This document shows, one piece after another, positions 8,300 to 17,752 of a DNA stretch of 64,000 bases; the first letter of the stretch is position 1; each line of letters starts with the position of its first letter. The position numbers were made by a program, and so were the translations under genes. The stretch comes from Gemmatimonadota bacterium (GTDB taxonomy: Bacteria > Latescibacterota > UBA2968 > GCA-2709665): the NCBI GenBank assembly GCA_028877215.1, contig JAPPFJ010000002.1, forward strand, positions 52,302 to 116,301, given 5' to 3'. The notes below the pieces were generated by a model. It had not been told where the DNA came from, ran no database searches, and saw nothing but the letters and a program-made list of their open reading frames with translations.

Positions 8300-9376
8300 A
8301 TGGACGTTCTGAAAGGCTTCGTTAACTGGCTTCTCACGCCTGAATATTTCCTGCCGTTGTTCGCCGTGCTTTTTTTCCTGGCCTTGCGGACCCGCTGGGT
8401 CTGGACGGTCCGGTTCGGCCTCCCCGCCCTGATCATCTCCATTGTGTTTTTCCTTGTAAGTTTTCAGGACGAGAATTTCCGCATCATTGTGACAAAGGGA
8501 GACAATATACCCATTGTCATGCTGCTGTTTCTGGTGGGTTTCTTTGTCTGGTACAGTCTGAAGCAGGGATACGACAACGACGCACGGATCGCCCGTGGCG
8601 AAGGGCCGATCGAGAAAGCCGAATTCAAGGAAAAGGTCCTCACGTGGCCCCATCTTGTCTACACGGAGTTGATCTGCCTGACCCTGGCTACTGTGTTCCT
8701 GGTTCTCTGGTCCGTGCTCATCAAGGCGCCCATCGAGGAGCCGGCCAACCCGGCGAAAACACCCAATCCTTCCAAGGCGCCCTGGTATTTCCTGGGGCTG
8801 CAGGAAATGCTGGTGTATTACGATCCATGGATCGCCGGGGTTGTCCTGCCCACCCTCGTCATCGTGGGGCTCATGGCCATTCCGTATATCGACCGGAATC
8901 CCAAGGGGCTGGGCTATTACACGTTCAAGGAACGCCGGTTCGCCATTACGGTATTTCTATTCGGTTTTGTGGTGCTGTGGGTGCTGCTTATCATGATTGG
9001 CACGTTTCTGCGCGGCCCGAACTGGAACTTCTTCGGACCCTACGAATTCTGGGACGTGCACAAACTGGAAGCCCTGGTCAACGTCAATCTGTCGGAGTAC
9101 ATCTACGTCCAGTGGCTTGGAACCGGTTTGCCATCGTTCTGGTTGACGCGCGAGATATGGGGTTTTCTGGTGGTCATCCTGTATTTTCTGGTGCCGCCGC
9201 CCTTGCTTGCGCAGACCGTGTTCAAGGAATTCTACAAGACGATGGGGTTTGCCCGCTATAGCGTGATGATTTTCTTCTTCCTCTGTATGGTCGCCCTCCC
9301 CATCAAGATGCTGCTTCGCTGGCTGTTCAACCTGAAGTACATTGTCGCCATACCGGAGTATTTCTTCAATATCTGA
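8300..9376 (+). CDS. Cytochrome b C-terminal subunit, extended
   Basis: Carries the part of cytochrome b that helps form the quinol oxidation site. The motif A-P-W-Y-F-L-G-L-Q-E-M near residue 155 corresponds to the PEWY/PDWY region. At 358 residues it is about twice the size of subunit IV: three predicted helices precede the conserved core and a C-terminal helix pair follows. It starts 45 bp after the b6-like gene. Split, extended b subunits of this kind occur in multiheme bc-type complexes of Planctomycetes and deltaproteobacteria-like groups. Confidence 0.9.
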   Translation: MDVLKGFVNWLLTPEYFLPLFAVLFFLALRTRWVWTVRFGLPALIISIVFFLVSFQDENFRIIVTKGDNIPIVMLLFLVGFFVWYSLKQGYDNDARIARGEGPIEKAEFKEKVLTWPHLVYTELICLTLATVFLVLWSVLIKAPIEEPANPAKTPNPSKAPWYFLGLQEMLVYYDPWIAGVVLPTLVIVGLMAIPYIDRNPKGLGYYTFKERRFAITVFLFGFVVLWVLLIMIGTFLRGPNWNFFGPYEFWDVHKLEALVNVNLSEYIYVQWLGTGLPSFWLTREIWGFLVVILYFLVPPPLLAQTVFKEFYKTMGFARYSVMIFFFLCMVALPIKMLLRWLFNLKYIVAIPEYFFNI

Positions 9377-9478
9377 GGATTTTCGTTTGGTTTCCGGCGC
9401 CGCTGCAACATTCCGTGGTATATCTGATTGGGCTGGTGGCGTCACTCAGGGTGTACGCCACCGCCCCGGAGCCGTTCG

Positions 9479-12400
9479 ATGAATGAGCCGAAGCGCTTCA
9501 TCGATTTTGTCTACAATGTAGACAAAATGAACATGATTTTCGCCCTGTCCAGCGTGGTGCTGGTTCTGTCCGTACTCTGGATGGTCTGGGATGACTACGA
9601 CCGCGAATGGAAGGGTTTTCAGAAGGAAGCGATGGAGCTGGAGGCGTTCAAGACCGAAGCCGAAATCGAGCTGGCAAAGCAGAACGTCGATCAGGGCGCG
9701 CTGAAGGCGATTGAGGATGAACTCGCGGGAATAGCGGCCTCAATTCGGGCGCACCAGGAACGTCTGGGCGCGGCGACGACCGAATTGAAGCGCCTCACAC
9801 AGGCGGAGTGGTACAGCGCCGATCAGAGGCTTAAGTTTGAAAAAGCGATGTACGATGTGGCGAAGTTTGAGTATGAAGACGCTGCCAAAGCGGGGCATGA
9901 CGAAACGGCGGCAGAGAAAAAGGCCGAGATGAAAGCCATGGAAGGCCGGATGTACGAGCTCCGGCTGACCAGGGAGGCCGTGGAGGAAAAGCAGGAGGCG
10001 CAGCAGAAGATCATCGACGAGGTGGCCGGGCAGCGACAGGCCCTGGAGTCCCGGCGTCGCGCGCTACGCAAGGATGAAGATAACCTGAGGCGAAAGCTGA
10101 CGGGTCTCGTTCCCAGTTTCCCAAACGTGTTCCGAAACCTGCCGATGGTCGATTTTATCGATCCTTCCATCAAGGTCAGGCAGGTCGTTCTGTCCGACCT
10201 GAGAAACGAGCTCAACTTTACCCGGGTTCCCCGGGTGGACCGCTGTACAACCTGCCACGTGAACATCGATCGACCGGGTTACGAGCTCGATCCGGAAACC
10301 GGCTGGTTCCAGGATGAGACGCTAAAAACCTACATGGAAACGGTCTACACGGAAGACGACGTCCGGCTTGGGCGCACCAGGACGTTCGCCACACATCCGA
10401 GACTGGACCTCTTCCTGAGCAGCGGCTCTCCCCATCCCCTCTCCGAGTCCGGATGCACCACCTGTCACCTCGGAAGGGATCGGGGCGTGACGTTCAAGAA
10501 TACAGCCCATACCCCGAGCGACGACGTCGAGGCTGCCCGCTGGAAGAAGCTGTACGGCTGGAAGAAGATGAAGTATTGGGACCACCCCATGCTGCCCGGC
10601 CGCTACGTGGAAGCTTCGTGCGCCCAGTGCCACGCGGGCGTTTTGGACGTCCCTGAAGCGGACCGGCTGAATCGCGGCCTCCATCTCGTTCGTACGCTGG
10701 GGTGTGCCGGTTGCCACAAAATCGCGAAACATACCCTGCAGGATCAGCGGAAGGTCGGGCCGGACCTGCGAAAGGCGGCAGGCAAGCTGGATCGAAACTG
10801 GGCCATCAAGTGGGTCCGGGATCCCAAGGGGTTCCGGCCAACCACCAAGATGCCCAAGATCTTCGATCTGGCCAACGTGAGCGGGCCGGAGGGTATCGCG
10901 CGCAATACGGCCGCGGTCAATGCCGTTGTGTCGTATATCTTCGAGAAGTCCGAGCGGCCCGAATACCCTCCGCCGCCGGTACAGGGCGATGCCGGGCGGG
11001 GCGAGCGACTCGTCGAAATGGTGGGTTGCAAGGCCTGCCACGTGGTGGGCGCAGACGACCGTCTGGGCCAGGAATACGGACTCCGGAATTTCGGGCCGAA
11101 CCTGAACGACGTGGGCAGCAAGCTGTCCGCGGGCTGGCTTTACGCGTGGTTGAAGGATCCCACGGCCTATTTCCCGGACACGCGCATGCCGAATCTGAGG
11201 TTGACCGACCGTGAGGCGGCAGACATATCGGCGTATCTGCTGACGCTTCGGAATACGGAGTTTGAAGCCCGGCAGGTGGCCGCGGTGGACGCGCAGGTGC
11301 GCGACGACCTGGTCCTGAATTATCTGCGAAGCCGGCTGCCCGTTAAGACCGCGAAACGGCAACTGGCTGAGATGTCGGGTCACGAGCGGGACATCTGGCT
11401 GGGTGAAAAGATCATCTCCCGGCAGGGCTGCTACGGGTGTCATCTCATTCCCGGTTTCGAAGACGCGCAGCCCATCGGCACGGAACTGACCGAGGAAGGC
11501 AGCAAGGACGTCGACAAGCTGGACTTCGGTCTGCTGGCCAGGAAACCGGGCGCCTACAACACCGATCCGGATGCCATCCCCTATACCCGGCACGACTGGT
11601 TCTATAAAAAGCTCAAACAACCCAGGGTCTTCGACAAGGGCAAGGTAAGGCTGTTCGACGACAAGCTGCGTATGCCGCAGTTCGGCCTGAGCGATGCCGA
11701 CGCGCACGCGTTGACGACGGCGCTGTTGAGCCTGAACCGGAGCCAGGTGGGCACCGACGCGGTCAAACGCCTGGAGCCCGACGAAGTCGATATCGAGAAG
11801 GGACGCTGGCTGGTATACGACAGAAATTGCAAAGGGTGCCACGTTGTGGAGAACCAGGGCGGGGCGATCCGGGATCCTCTCGTGAAGGCTTACGGGGCCG
11901 AGGAAGTCTCCGCGTCCGATGCCGAGGGCTACGTGCCGCCGTCCCTGAACGGCGAAGGCAGGAAAGTCCAGCCGGACTGGTTCTTCGCTTTCCTGAAGAA
12001 CGTGGAGCCAATCCGGCCCTGGCTCGAGGCGCGGATGCCCACGTTCGGCTTCGAAGACCAGCACGCCAACGACCTGGTCACCTATTTTTCCCGACTGGAC
12101 AAGGAACAGTTTCCGTACGCGACTTTTGTGCATAAACGATTGAATTCAAAAGAGATGATCGGTGCGAGAAAACTGTTCAGTCAGGATATCTACAACTGTT
12201 TCACCTGCCACCAGCAGGGCGACGTCAAGCCCACCGGTGACCCGGCAAGCTGGGCGCCCGACCTGAAACTGGCCAGGGAGCGGCTGAAGGCGGCGTGGAT
12301 CAGGGACTGGCTGTGGGATCCGCAGAAGATCCAGCCTGGTACCAAGATGCCCACGTTCTTCGGCGACGAAATGACGTACCTTCCCGAGGAAATGGCCGCC

Positions 12401-12532
12401 TATCTGAAGCTGCCCGAGGGTGTCAAACCGGAGGACGGTTATCTCGTCCTGCCGACCGACGTGGTCATCGAGGCGCTTACGGACTACATCATCCACGGCC
12501 TCCATCAGGATTCCCGGCTCACCAGACGATAG
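9479..12532 (+). CDS. Membrane-anchored octaheme cytochrome c with coiled-coil stalk
   Basis: 1017 residues. One transmembrane helix (MIFALSSVVLVLSVLWMVW, residues 18-36) anchors it. A long charged coiled coil (residues 40-210) follows, then a heme-binding region with eight CxxCH motifs: CTTCH near 255 and 325, CAQCH 380, CAGCH 409, CKACH 517, CYGCH 650, CKGCH 784 and CFTCH 908. Several are in cytochrome-c-like modules ending in x-M-P. The ATG at 9479 follows CCGGAGCCG. As the last gene of the Rieske-b operon it most likely takes electrons from the Rieske centre and passes them to the oxidase encoded next. Whether all hemes lie in one electron path is unknown. Confidence 0.9.
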   Translation: MNEPKRFIDFVYNVDKMNMIFALSSVVLVLSVLWMVWDDYDREWKGFQKEAMELEAFKTEAEIELAKQNVDQGALKAIEDELAGIAASIRAHQERLGAATTELKRLTQAEWYSADQRLKFEKAMYDVAKFEYEDAAKAGHDETAAEKKAEMKAMEGRMYELRLTREAVEEKQEAQQKIIDEVAGQRQALESRRRALRKDEDNLRRKLTGLVPSFPNVFRNLPMVDFIDPSIKVRQVVLSDLRNELNFTRVPRVDRCTTCHVNIDRPGYELDPETGWFQDETLKTYMETVYTEDDVRLGRTRTFATHPRLDLFLSSGSPHPLSESGCTTCHLGRDRGVTFKNTAHTPSDDVEAARWKKLYGWKKMKYWDHPMLPGRYVEASCAQCHAGVLDVPEADRLNRGLHLVRTLGCAGCHKIAKHTLQDQRKVGPDLRKAAGKLDRNWAIKWVRDPKGFRPTTKMPKIFDLANVSGPEGIARNTAAVNAVVSYIFEKSERPEYPPPPVQGDAGRGERLVEMVGCKACHVVGADDRLGQEYGLRNFGPNLNDVGSKLSAGWLYAWLKDPTAYFPDTRMPNLRLTDREAADISAYLLTLRNTEFEARQVAAVDAQVRDDLVLNYLRSRLPVKTAKRQLAEMSGHERDIWLGEKIISRQGCYGCHLIPGFEDAQPIGTELTEEGSKDVDKLDFGLLARKPGAYNTDPDAIPYTRHDWFYKKLKQPRVFDKGKVRLFDDKLRMPQFGLSDADAHALTTALLSLNRSQVGTDAVKRLEPDEVDIEKGRWLVYDRNCKGCHVVENQGGAIRDPLVKAYGAEEVSASDAEGYVPPSLNGEGRKVQPDWFFAFLKNVEPIRPWLEARMPTFGFEDQHANDLVTYFSRLDKEQFPYATFVHKRLNSKEMIGARKLFSQDIYNCFTCHQQGDVKPTGDPASWAPDLKLARERLKAAWIRDWLWDPQKIQPGTKMPTFFGDEMTYLPEEMAAYLKLPEGVKPEDGYLVLPTDVVIEALTDYIIHGLHQDSRLTRR

Positions 12533-12646
12533 TTGGAACTCCGGCTGCCTTCGTGAATTAAGAAATAAAGAAACGTCAGCCGGCGCCGGGCAATGGGAGT
12601 CCGGCCGGCAAACTGCAACCACAAGAAGAAGAGAGGGGACGTAGAA

Positions 12647-13393
12647 ATGAAACGACACGGTTTTGTCGCAACGCTCGCAGCGCTGAGTTTCGCCTGTTTC
12701 GCGTCCGGCGACGCGGTGGCGGGCGCGACGGTTTCCGGAACCATCAAACTGGAGTTGCCCGGCGGCAAGAAACCGGGCCGAAAGAAAATCCAGATGGCGG
12801 CCGATCCGGTCTGTGCCGGGAAGCACCCGGACGCGCCGGCCCGGAGCGAAGTCGTGGTGGTTGAAGACGACGGAGGCCTGCACAACGTGTTTGTTTACGT
12901 CAAGAAGGGTCTCGAGGGCCGGAAGTTCGACACGCCTTCCGAGCCTGCCGTTCTGGACCAGCAGGGCTGCATATATGTCCCCCACGTTATGGGCGTCAGG
13001 GCGGGGCAACCGATCACGGTGCTGAACAGCGACGGGACCCTCCACAATATCCACCCGAAGCCGCAAAACTCTGCCGAAATCAACAAAGCGATGCCGAAGT
13101 TCATGAAGAAGATCACCATTTCGTTCGCAAATGCGGAGGTGATGGTACCGGTCAAGTGCGACGTGCATCCCTGGATGCAGTCCTATATCGGCGTGATGGA
13201 TCACCCGTTCTTCGCCGTCAGCGGCGAGGGCGGCAAATTCGAGATCGCGGGGCTGCCGGCGGGAACGTACACAATCGAGGCGTGGCACGAAAGCGAGCGG
13301 CTGGGCACAATGACGCAGGAAGTTACGGTCGCCGACGGCGAGTCCAAATCCGTGGACTTCATGTTCAAGATCAAGCCGAGAAAGAGGAAGTAG
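12647..13393 (+). CDS. Secreted cupredoxin-like protein with carboxypeptidase-regulatory domain
   Basis: 248 residues. The N-terminal signal peptide runs to about residue 25 (F-A-S-G-D-A-V-A-G). The middle part resembles plastocyanin/methylamine-utilisation-type cupredoxins, with NSDGTLHNIH near residue 128 and KCDVHPWMQSYIGV near residue 170 supplying His, Cys, His and Met of a type I copper site. The last 60 residues (FEIAGLPAGTYTIEAWHE) look like a carboxypeptidase-regulatory beta-sandwich. The ATG at 12647 has GAGAGGGG upstream. Located between cytochrome c and oxidase genes, so a copper electron carrier or copper-handling protein is plausible. Confidence 0.82.
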   Translation: MKRHGFVATLAALSFACFASGDAVAGATVSGTIKLELPGGKKPGRKKIQMAADPVCAGKHPDAPARSEVVVVEDDGGLHNVFVYVKKGLEGRKFDTPSEPAVLDQQGCIYVPHVMGVRAGQPITVLNSDGTLHNIHPKPQNSAEINKAMPKFMKKITISFANAEVMVPVKCDVHPWMQSYIGVMDHPFFAVSGEGGKFEIAGLPAGTYTIEAWHESERLGTMTQEVTVADGESKSVDFMFKIKPRKRK

Positions 13394-13452
13394 GCGCAAT
13401 CCTACGGATTGACGATGCGGAGCGGAATGTCGGGTCCGCTCCGCGAATATTG

Positions 13453-13612
13453 CAGTCCGTTGGAAAAGTCGCTCTGTAGGCGAGGCCGAGCCATTGTGGC
13501 CGAAGACAAGGCGTGCGACCGAGTCCCATCCAGCGATTCGGCGAGGGAGCGCAACGCAGTATTTCGACCGCAAGGGCCGGCCGCAGCCCGGATGGACTTT
13601 TTCAACGGGCTG
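13453..13612 (-). mobile_element. MITE-2 copy 3
   Basis: 160-bp copy in reverse orientation (CAGTCCGTTGGAAAAGTC ... GACTTTTTCAACGGGCTG), 18 bp upstream of the coxB start. Its flanks (ATTG/AAAG) do not match, so the duplication has decayed or one end was rearranged. An open frame running through it into coxB is not used as the coxB start. Confidence 0.88.
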
Positions 13613-13630
13613 AAAGGGGAGGGGTCCCGA

Positions 13631-14401
13631 ATGCAAGAAAAGGTGTACGGTTACTGGCTGCCAATTGACATCTCAACCCACGGCGCAACCGTGGATTGGC
13701 TGATCAATTGGCTGCATGTGTTTATGGTTGCCCTGTTTCTGGGTTGGGGCGTCTTCTTCGTCTACTGCCTTGTCCGTTACCGGAGGCAGGCGAATCCTGA
13801 CGCGACCTACGATCCCATTAAAGGAAAAATGGCGAAATACGTGGAGTACGGCGTGATCGTCGTCGAGGCCGTGCTGCTTGTGGGACTGTCCATGCCGCTC
13901 TGGGCCGACTTCAAACACGCGTTTCCCGACGAATCCGACGCTCTTGTCGTGCGGGTGGTACCCGAGCAGTTTGCCTGGAATATTCATTACTCGGGGAAAG
14001 ACGGGAAATTCGGACGGACGGCGCCCGAATTCGTCAGCGCCGACAATCTGCTGGGCCTGGATCCCGACGATCCCGATGGCAACGACGATTTCAATTCCAT
14101 CAACAACCTGCATATCGTTAAGGACAAGCCCGTCATCGCGCACATTTCGTCGAAGGATGTCATTCACAGCTTCAAAATCCCCGTGATGCGCCTGACGCAG
14201 GATGCGATTCCCGGACAGGACATCCGGATCTGGTTCGAGGCAACCAAAGCCGGAACATTCGACATCGCCTGTGCTCAGTTGTGCGGTCTGGGTCACTATC
14301 GCATGCGCGGGCAGTTGACGGTGGAGTCGGAAGAGGCCTTTCAGGCCTGGTTTGACGAACAGTCCGGCGCGGCCGACGAAGAAGACGACTTTTCCTTTTA
14401 A
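13631..14401 (+). CDS. coxB: Cytochrome c oxidase subunit II
   Basis: Carries the binuclear CuA centre that accepts electrons from cytochrome c. Two transmembrane helices (residues 22-45 and 75-93) precede the cupredoxin domain. The copper motif is complete: H in VIHSFKIP and ACAQLCGLGHYRM (two Cys, His, Met) near residue 220. There is no C-terminal heme-binding CxxCH, so it is not a caa3-type fusion; the octaheme cytochrome upstream may be the donor. The start is ATG 13631 after GGGGAGGGG. First gene of the oxidase operon, 13 bp from coxA. Confidence 0.95.
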   Translation: MQEKVYGYWLPIDISTHGATVDWLINWLHVFMVALFLGWGVFFVYCLVRYRRQANPDATYDPIKGKMAKYVEYGVIVVEAVLLVGLSMPLWADFKHAFPDESDALVVRVVPEQFAWNIHYSGKDGKFGRTAPEFVSADNLLGLDPDDPDGNDDFNSINNLHIVKDKPVIAHISSKDVIHSFKIPVMRLTQDAIPGQDIRIWFEATKAGTFDIACAQLCGLGHYRMRGQLTVESEEAFQAWFDEQSGAADEEDDFSF

Positions 14402-14413
14402 GGAGTCCCGTTT

Positions 14414-16210
14414 ATGGCTGAGCACGAACACGGTGACCACGGACACCACGAGATGCCCTTCTGGCAGAAGTACGTATTCTCAACCGATCACAAGATCATC
14501 GGGATCCAATACGCCGTCACGGCGCTGGTTTTCCTTTTCCTGGGCTTCTGCCTGATGATGATGATGCGCTGGCAGCTGGCCTATCCTGGACAGCCCATGC
14601 CGTGGATCGGGGGTTTGTTCGGCGAGATAAATATGCCGGAAGGCATCATGGTACCCGAGTTCTACAACCAGCTGGGCGCCATGCACGGCACAATCATGGT
14701 CTTTATGGGCGTGGTCCCGCTGGCGGTCGGCGGCTTCGGAAACTACGTGCTGCCGCTTCAGATCGGCGCGCCGGACATGGCGTTTCCGAAGCTGAATATG
14801 GCGAGTTACTGGGTGTTTGTCCTGGGCGGCATCATTATGCTGGCCAGCTTTTTTGTGCCCGAGGGCGCGGCGCAGTCGGGCTGGACGTCCTATCCGCCCC
14901 TGGCCAATATCGCGCCGACGGGGCAGACCTGGTGGCTGTGGGGCATGGTGGCCCTGATCACGTCGTCGTTACTGGGTTCGGTGAACTTCATCGTGACGAC
15001 CGTGCAGATGAGGGCCGAGGGGCTTTCCTTCTTCCGGCTGCCCTTCTTCGTGTGGGCGCAGTTCGTGACAGCGTTTCTGCTGCTTCTGGCGTTTCCGCCG
15101 CTCGAGGCCGCGGGCGTTATGCAGCTGATGGATCGGATCGCGGGTACCAGCTTTTTCATGCCGAGCGGTCTGGTGGTAACAGGACAGCCGCTGGAGGTGA
15201 GCGGCGGCGGCAGCCCGCTGTTGTGGCAGCACCTGTTCTGGTTTCTCGCGCATCCGGAAGTCTACGTGCTGATTCTTCCGGCGATGGGCATTGTCGGCGA
15301 GATCGTGGCCAACAACACGCGCCGGCCGCTATGGGGATATCGCACGCTGGTCTACTCGATTGTCTTTCTCGGGTTCATGTCGTTTATCGTCTGGGCGCAC
15401 CACATGTTCATGACCGGGATGGGGACGACAATCAGTACCTTCTTCCAGGCCACGACCATGATCATCTCCATTCCTTCGGTCATTATCCTGACGGCGTTCG
15501 CGTTGAGCCTTCACGGCGGGTCCATCCGGTTTACGGTACCCATGCTGTTCTGCCTGGCGTTCATTCCCATGTTCGCCATCGGCGGGTTGACGGGGCTGCC
15601 GTTGGGCCTCACGGCCTCCGACCTGCATCTGCACGATACCTATTACGTGATCGGCCATTTCCACTACGTGGTGGCGCCGGGCACGATTTTCGCGTTGTTC
15701 GCCGGGATCTATTACTGGTTCCCCAAGGTCACGGGCCGCATGATGAACGATGCGTTGGGCAAGCTGCATTTCTGGACCAGCCTGATCTTCATGAACGGCG
15801 TGTTCATGCCGATGTTGTTCGTGGGGATGGCCGGGGTTTCCAGACGCCTGTACGACCAGACTCAGTACGCTTACGGGGCCCAGGTGCAGGGCCTGACCGC
15901 GATGAGTTCCTGGTCTGCGTGGCTGTTGGGGCTGGTGCAGATCTTCTTCATCGTCAACTTCATCATGAGTATCCGGAAGGGCAGGAAGGTGGAGTCGGAC
16001 AATCCGTGGCAGGCCACCACGCTCGAGTGGGCGACGCCCACGCCACCGCCGCACGGGAATTTCGCGGTGACGCCCAGAGTCTACCGGGGCCCGTACGAAT
16101 ACAGTGTGCCCGGCGCTTCAAGCGATTTCACGCCGCAGCACGCGTCTGAAAACGGGCAGGTTGCCCAACCCCAACCCGCGCCGGCGCCCACGCCCGCGGA
16201 CGACGATTAG
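14414..16210 (+). CDS. coxA: Cytochrome c oxidase subunit I
   Basis: Catalytic heme-copper subunit that reduces oxygen and pumps protons. 598 residues with about twelve hydrophobic helices. Visible ligands are H in AMHGTIM (low-spin heme), the H-P-E-V-Y motif with the cross-linked His-Tyr, H-H-M-F (CuB) and HDTYYVIGHFHYVV (heme a3). The HPEVY tyrosine marks an A-type oxidase. A histidine-rich N-terminus and a proline/alanine-rich tail are outside the core. Not fused to subunit III. Confidence 0.97.
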   Translation: MAEHEHGDHGHHEMPFWQKYVFSTDHKIIGIQYAVTALVFLFLGFCLMMMMRWQLAYPGQPMPWIGGLFGEINMPEGIMVPEFYNQLGAMHGTIMVFMGVVPLAVGGFGNYVLPLQIGAPDMAFPKLNMASYWVFVLGGIIMLASFFVPEGAAQSGWTSYPPLANIAPTGQTWWLWGMVALITSSLLGSVNFIVTTVQMRAEGLSFFRLPFFVWAQFVTAFLLLLAFPPLEAAGVMQLMDRIAGTSFFMPSGLVVTGQPLEVSGGGSPLLWQHLFWFLAHPEVYVLILPAMGIVGEIVANNTRRPLWGYRTLVYSIVFLGFMSFIVWAHHMFMTGMGTTISTFFQATTMIISIPSVIILTAFALSLHGGSIRFTVPMLFCLAFIPMFAIGGLTGLPLGLTASDLHLHDTYYVIGHFHYVVAPGTIFALFAGIYYWFPKVTGRMMNDALGKLHFWTSLIFMNGVFMPMLFVGMAGVSRRLYDQTQYAYGAQVQGLTAMSSWSAWLLGLVQIFFIVNFIMSIRKGRKVESDNPWQATTLEWATPTPPPHGNFAVTPRVYRGPYEYSVPGASSDFTPQHASENGQVAQPQPAPAPTPADDD

Positions 16211-16289
16211 CGGTCCGGCGCCGGGGGCACGTTGGAACCCGGGCATCGGTCCGAGAAAACATACGAATCCTGGTCAAAGGAGATAAACG

Positions 16290-16889
16290 GTGTCCGTAGA
16301 AGAAATCCCCCACACGGTGGAACCGCATCCGATCACCGGGGTGTACAACGGGAAATTCGGGATCTGGTTGTTCCTGGCTTCCGAGGTCATGTTGTTTGGC
16401 GCGCTGTTTTCAACGCTGGTCCTGCTCAGGGTGGGCGCGCCGAGTTGGCCTCATGGCTGGGAGTTGCTGAACGTGCCGCTGGCCACGCTGAATACGTTCG
16501 TCCTCATTGCCTCCAGTGTGACGATGGTGATGTCCTGGGCATCCCTTAAATTGGGCAATTTCGGCAGGTTCAAGCTCTATCTGGGATTGACGGTCCTGCT
16601 GGCGTTCGTGTTCCTGGTTGTGAAGTACTTCGAATACACCCACAAATTCCATCTTGGCATCTATCCGTCCACGAGTACGTTCTACGCCACGTACTTTACG
16701 ATGACCGGCCTGCACGGGTTGCACGTGGTTGGCGGCATCGTGGTGAATCTCTACCTGCTGTTCCCCGGAAGCAAGCTCTGGCATACGGCGCCGGAGCAGT
16801 TTGCCAACCGGATCGAGTGCGCCGGGCTCTATTGGCACTTTGTAGATCTGGTCTGGATATTCCTGTTCCCGATTCTATATTTGCTGTAA
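16290..16889 (+). CDS. coxC: Cytochrome c oxidase subunit III
   Basis: 199 residues, five helices, a compact subunit III as in many bacterial aa3/caa3 oxidases. Conserved blocks are WLFLASEVMLFGALF, T-G-L-H-G-L-H-V near residue 145 and Y-W-H-F-V-D-L-V-W near the C-terminus. The start is a GTG preceded by AAAGGAGA. It lies 79 bp after coxA. Confidence 0.95.
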   Translation: MSVEEIPHTVEPHPITGVYNGKFGIWLFLASEVMLFGALFSTLVLLRVGAPSWPHGWELLNVPLATLNTFVLIASSVTMVMSWASLKLGNFGRFKLYLGLTVLLAFVFLVVKYFEYTHKFHLGIYPSTSTFYATYFTMTGLHGLHVVGGIVVNLYLLFPGSKLWHTAPEQFANRIECAGLYWHFVDLVWIFLFPILYLL

Positions 16890-16899
16890 GGAGCGTGGT

Positions 16900-17217
16900 A
16901 TGGCTGAGAGCGCTGAAGAGATCAGAAAACACGTGCGGGTCTACATTCTGGTGTTTGCCGCGCTGGCTGTGCTGACGGTTGTAACGGTCGGCGTCTCCTA
17001 TCTCCAGATCGAGTCGATCGTGGCTACGGTCCTGATCGCGCTGTTCATCGCGAGTATCAAAGGCGGGCTGGTCGCCGGTTATTTCATGCACCTGGTGTCT
17101 GAAAAACAGATCATCTACTGGGTGCTGGCGCTTACGGTCGCCTTTTTTGTGGTGCTGATGCTGCTGCCGTCCTTTACGGAATTCACGGGTGTGGGCGAAA
17201 TGGACGGGCAGTCGTGA
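16900..17217 (+). CDS. Cytochrome c oxidase subunit IV-like protein
   Basis: 105 residues with three transmembrane helices, matching the bacterial cytochrome oxidase subunit IV family (central K-G-G-L-V-A-G-Y-F-M-H-L block). It probably stabilises the oxidase. Starts 10 bp after coxC with a TAAGGAG ribosome binding site. Confidence 0.85.
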   Translation: MAESAEEIRKHVRVYILVFAALAVLTVVTVGVSYLQIESIVATVLIALFIASIKGGLVAGYFMHLVSEKQIIYWVLALTVAFFVVLMLLPSFTEFTGVGEMDGQS

Positions 17218-17230
17218 TTCGGAGGACGCG

Positions 17231-17437
17231 ATGTCTCTGAAGGCATTCCACGTGGTCTTTGTCACCGTGTCCATTCTCTGCTGTCTGGGTTTCGGCATCT
17301 GGGCGATTCAGGACTACCTCGCAACGGGCAATGGCACGAATCTCGGACTCGGCGTTGCTTCCTTTGCCGGGTGCGGCGTCCTGGTCTGGTACGGCCTCTG
17401 GTTCCTGAAAAAGCTCAAGGGATGGAGTTACCTGTGA
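17231..17437 (+). CDS. Small membrane protein of the oxidase operon
   Basis: 68 residues with two predicted transmembrane helices (residues 5-25 and 38-58) and a basic tail (WFLKKLKGWSYL). GGAGG precedes the ATG. I do not recognise a named family. Comparable small proteins occupy this place in oxidase operons of Planctomycetes, Verrucomicrobia and Acidobacteria. The end overlaps the next gene by 16 bp. Confidence 0.75.
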   Translation: MSLKAFHVVFVTVSILCCLGFGIWAIQDYLATGNGTNLGLGVASFAGCGVLVWYGLWFLKKLKGWSYL

Positions 17438-17724
17438 GGCGCGCCTGCGTTGCCGCGGCCGTAGCCATTGGCGTTATGATTCCCGATGTGGCTCGGGCAT
17501 GCGCGGTGTGTTACGGGAATCCGGAATCCGATATGGCGAAGGGAGCTGCGGCGGGGGTCCTGGTGCTGATGGGGATTGTCGTGTCCGTGCTGGTCGGAAT
17601 TGTGGGCGTGACGATCTTCTGGGTGCGCCGGGCGCGACGTTTCGGTAACGCGCTGGATAATTCCCGGGGCCGGCCGGGAATGCCCGGTTTGAACGGCAAG
17701 TGGCTTGCCGCGGACGCGGAATGA
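17422..17724 (+). CDS. Small membrane protein with exported CxxC motif
   Basis: 100 residues. A hydrophobic N-terminal segment acts as signal or anchor, then A-C-A-V-C-Y-G-N-P-E (CxxC) and a second transmembrane helix ending in WVRRARRF. The CxxC would face the periplasm if the first segment is a signal peptide, so copper or thiol chemistry during oxidase assembly is a reasonable guess. The ATG at 17422 overlaps the preceding gene; GTG 17434 is an alternative start. Confidence 0.7.
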   Translation: MELPVRRACVAAAVAIGVMIPDVARACAVCYGNPESDMAKGAAAGVLVLMGIVVSVLVGIVGVTIFWVRRARRFGNALDNSRGRPGMPGLNGKWLAADAE

Positions 17725-17752
17725 CCGGGGTTGGCGGGTGAGCCGGACGGAA

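Noticed and set aside
5041..13612. N-terminal extensions of the HEAT-repeat and coxB frames through MITE-2
   Set aside because: The upstream codons are element sequence; both genes have good ATG starts after the element.
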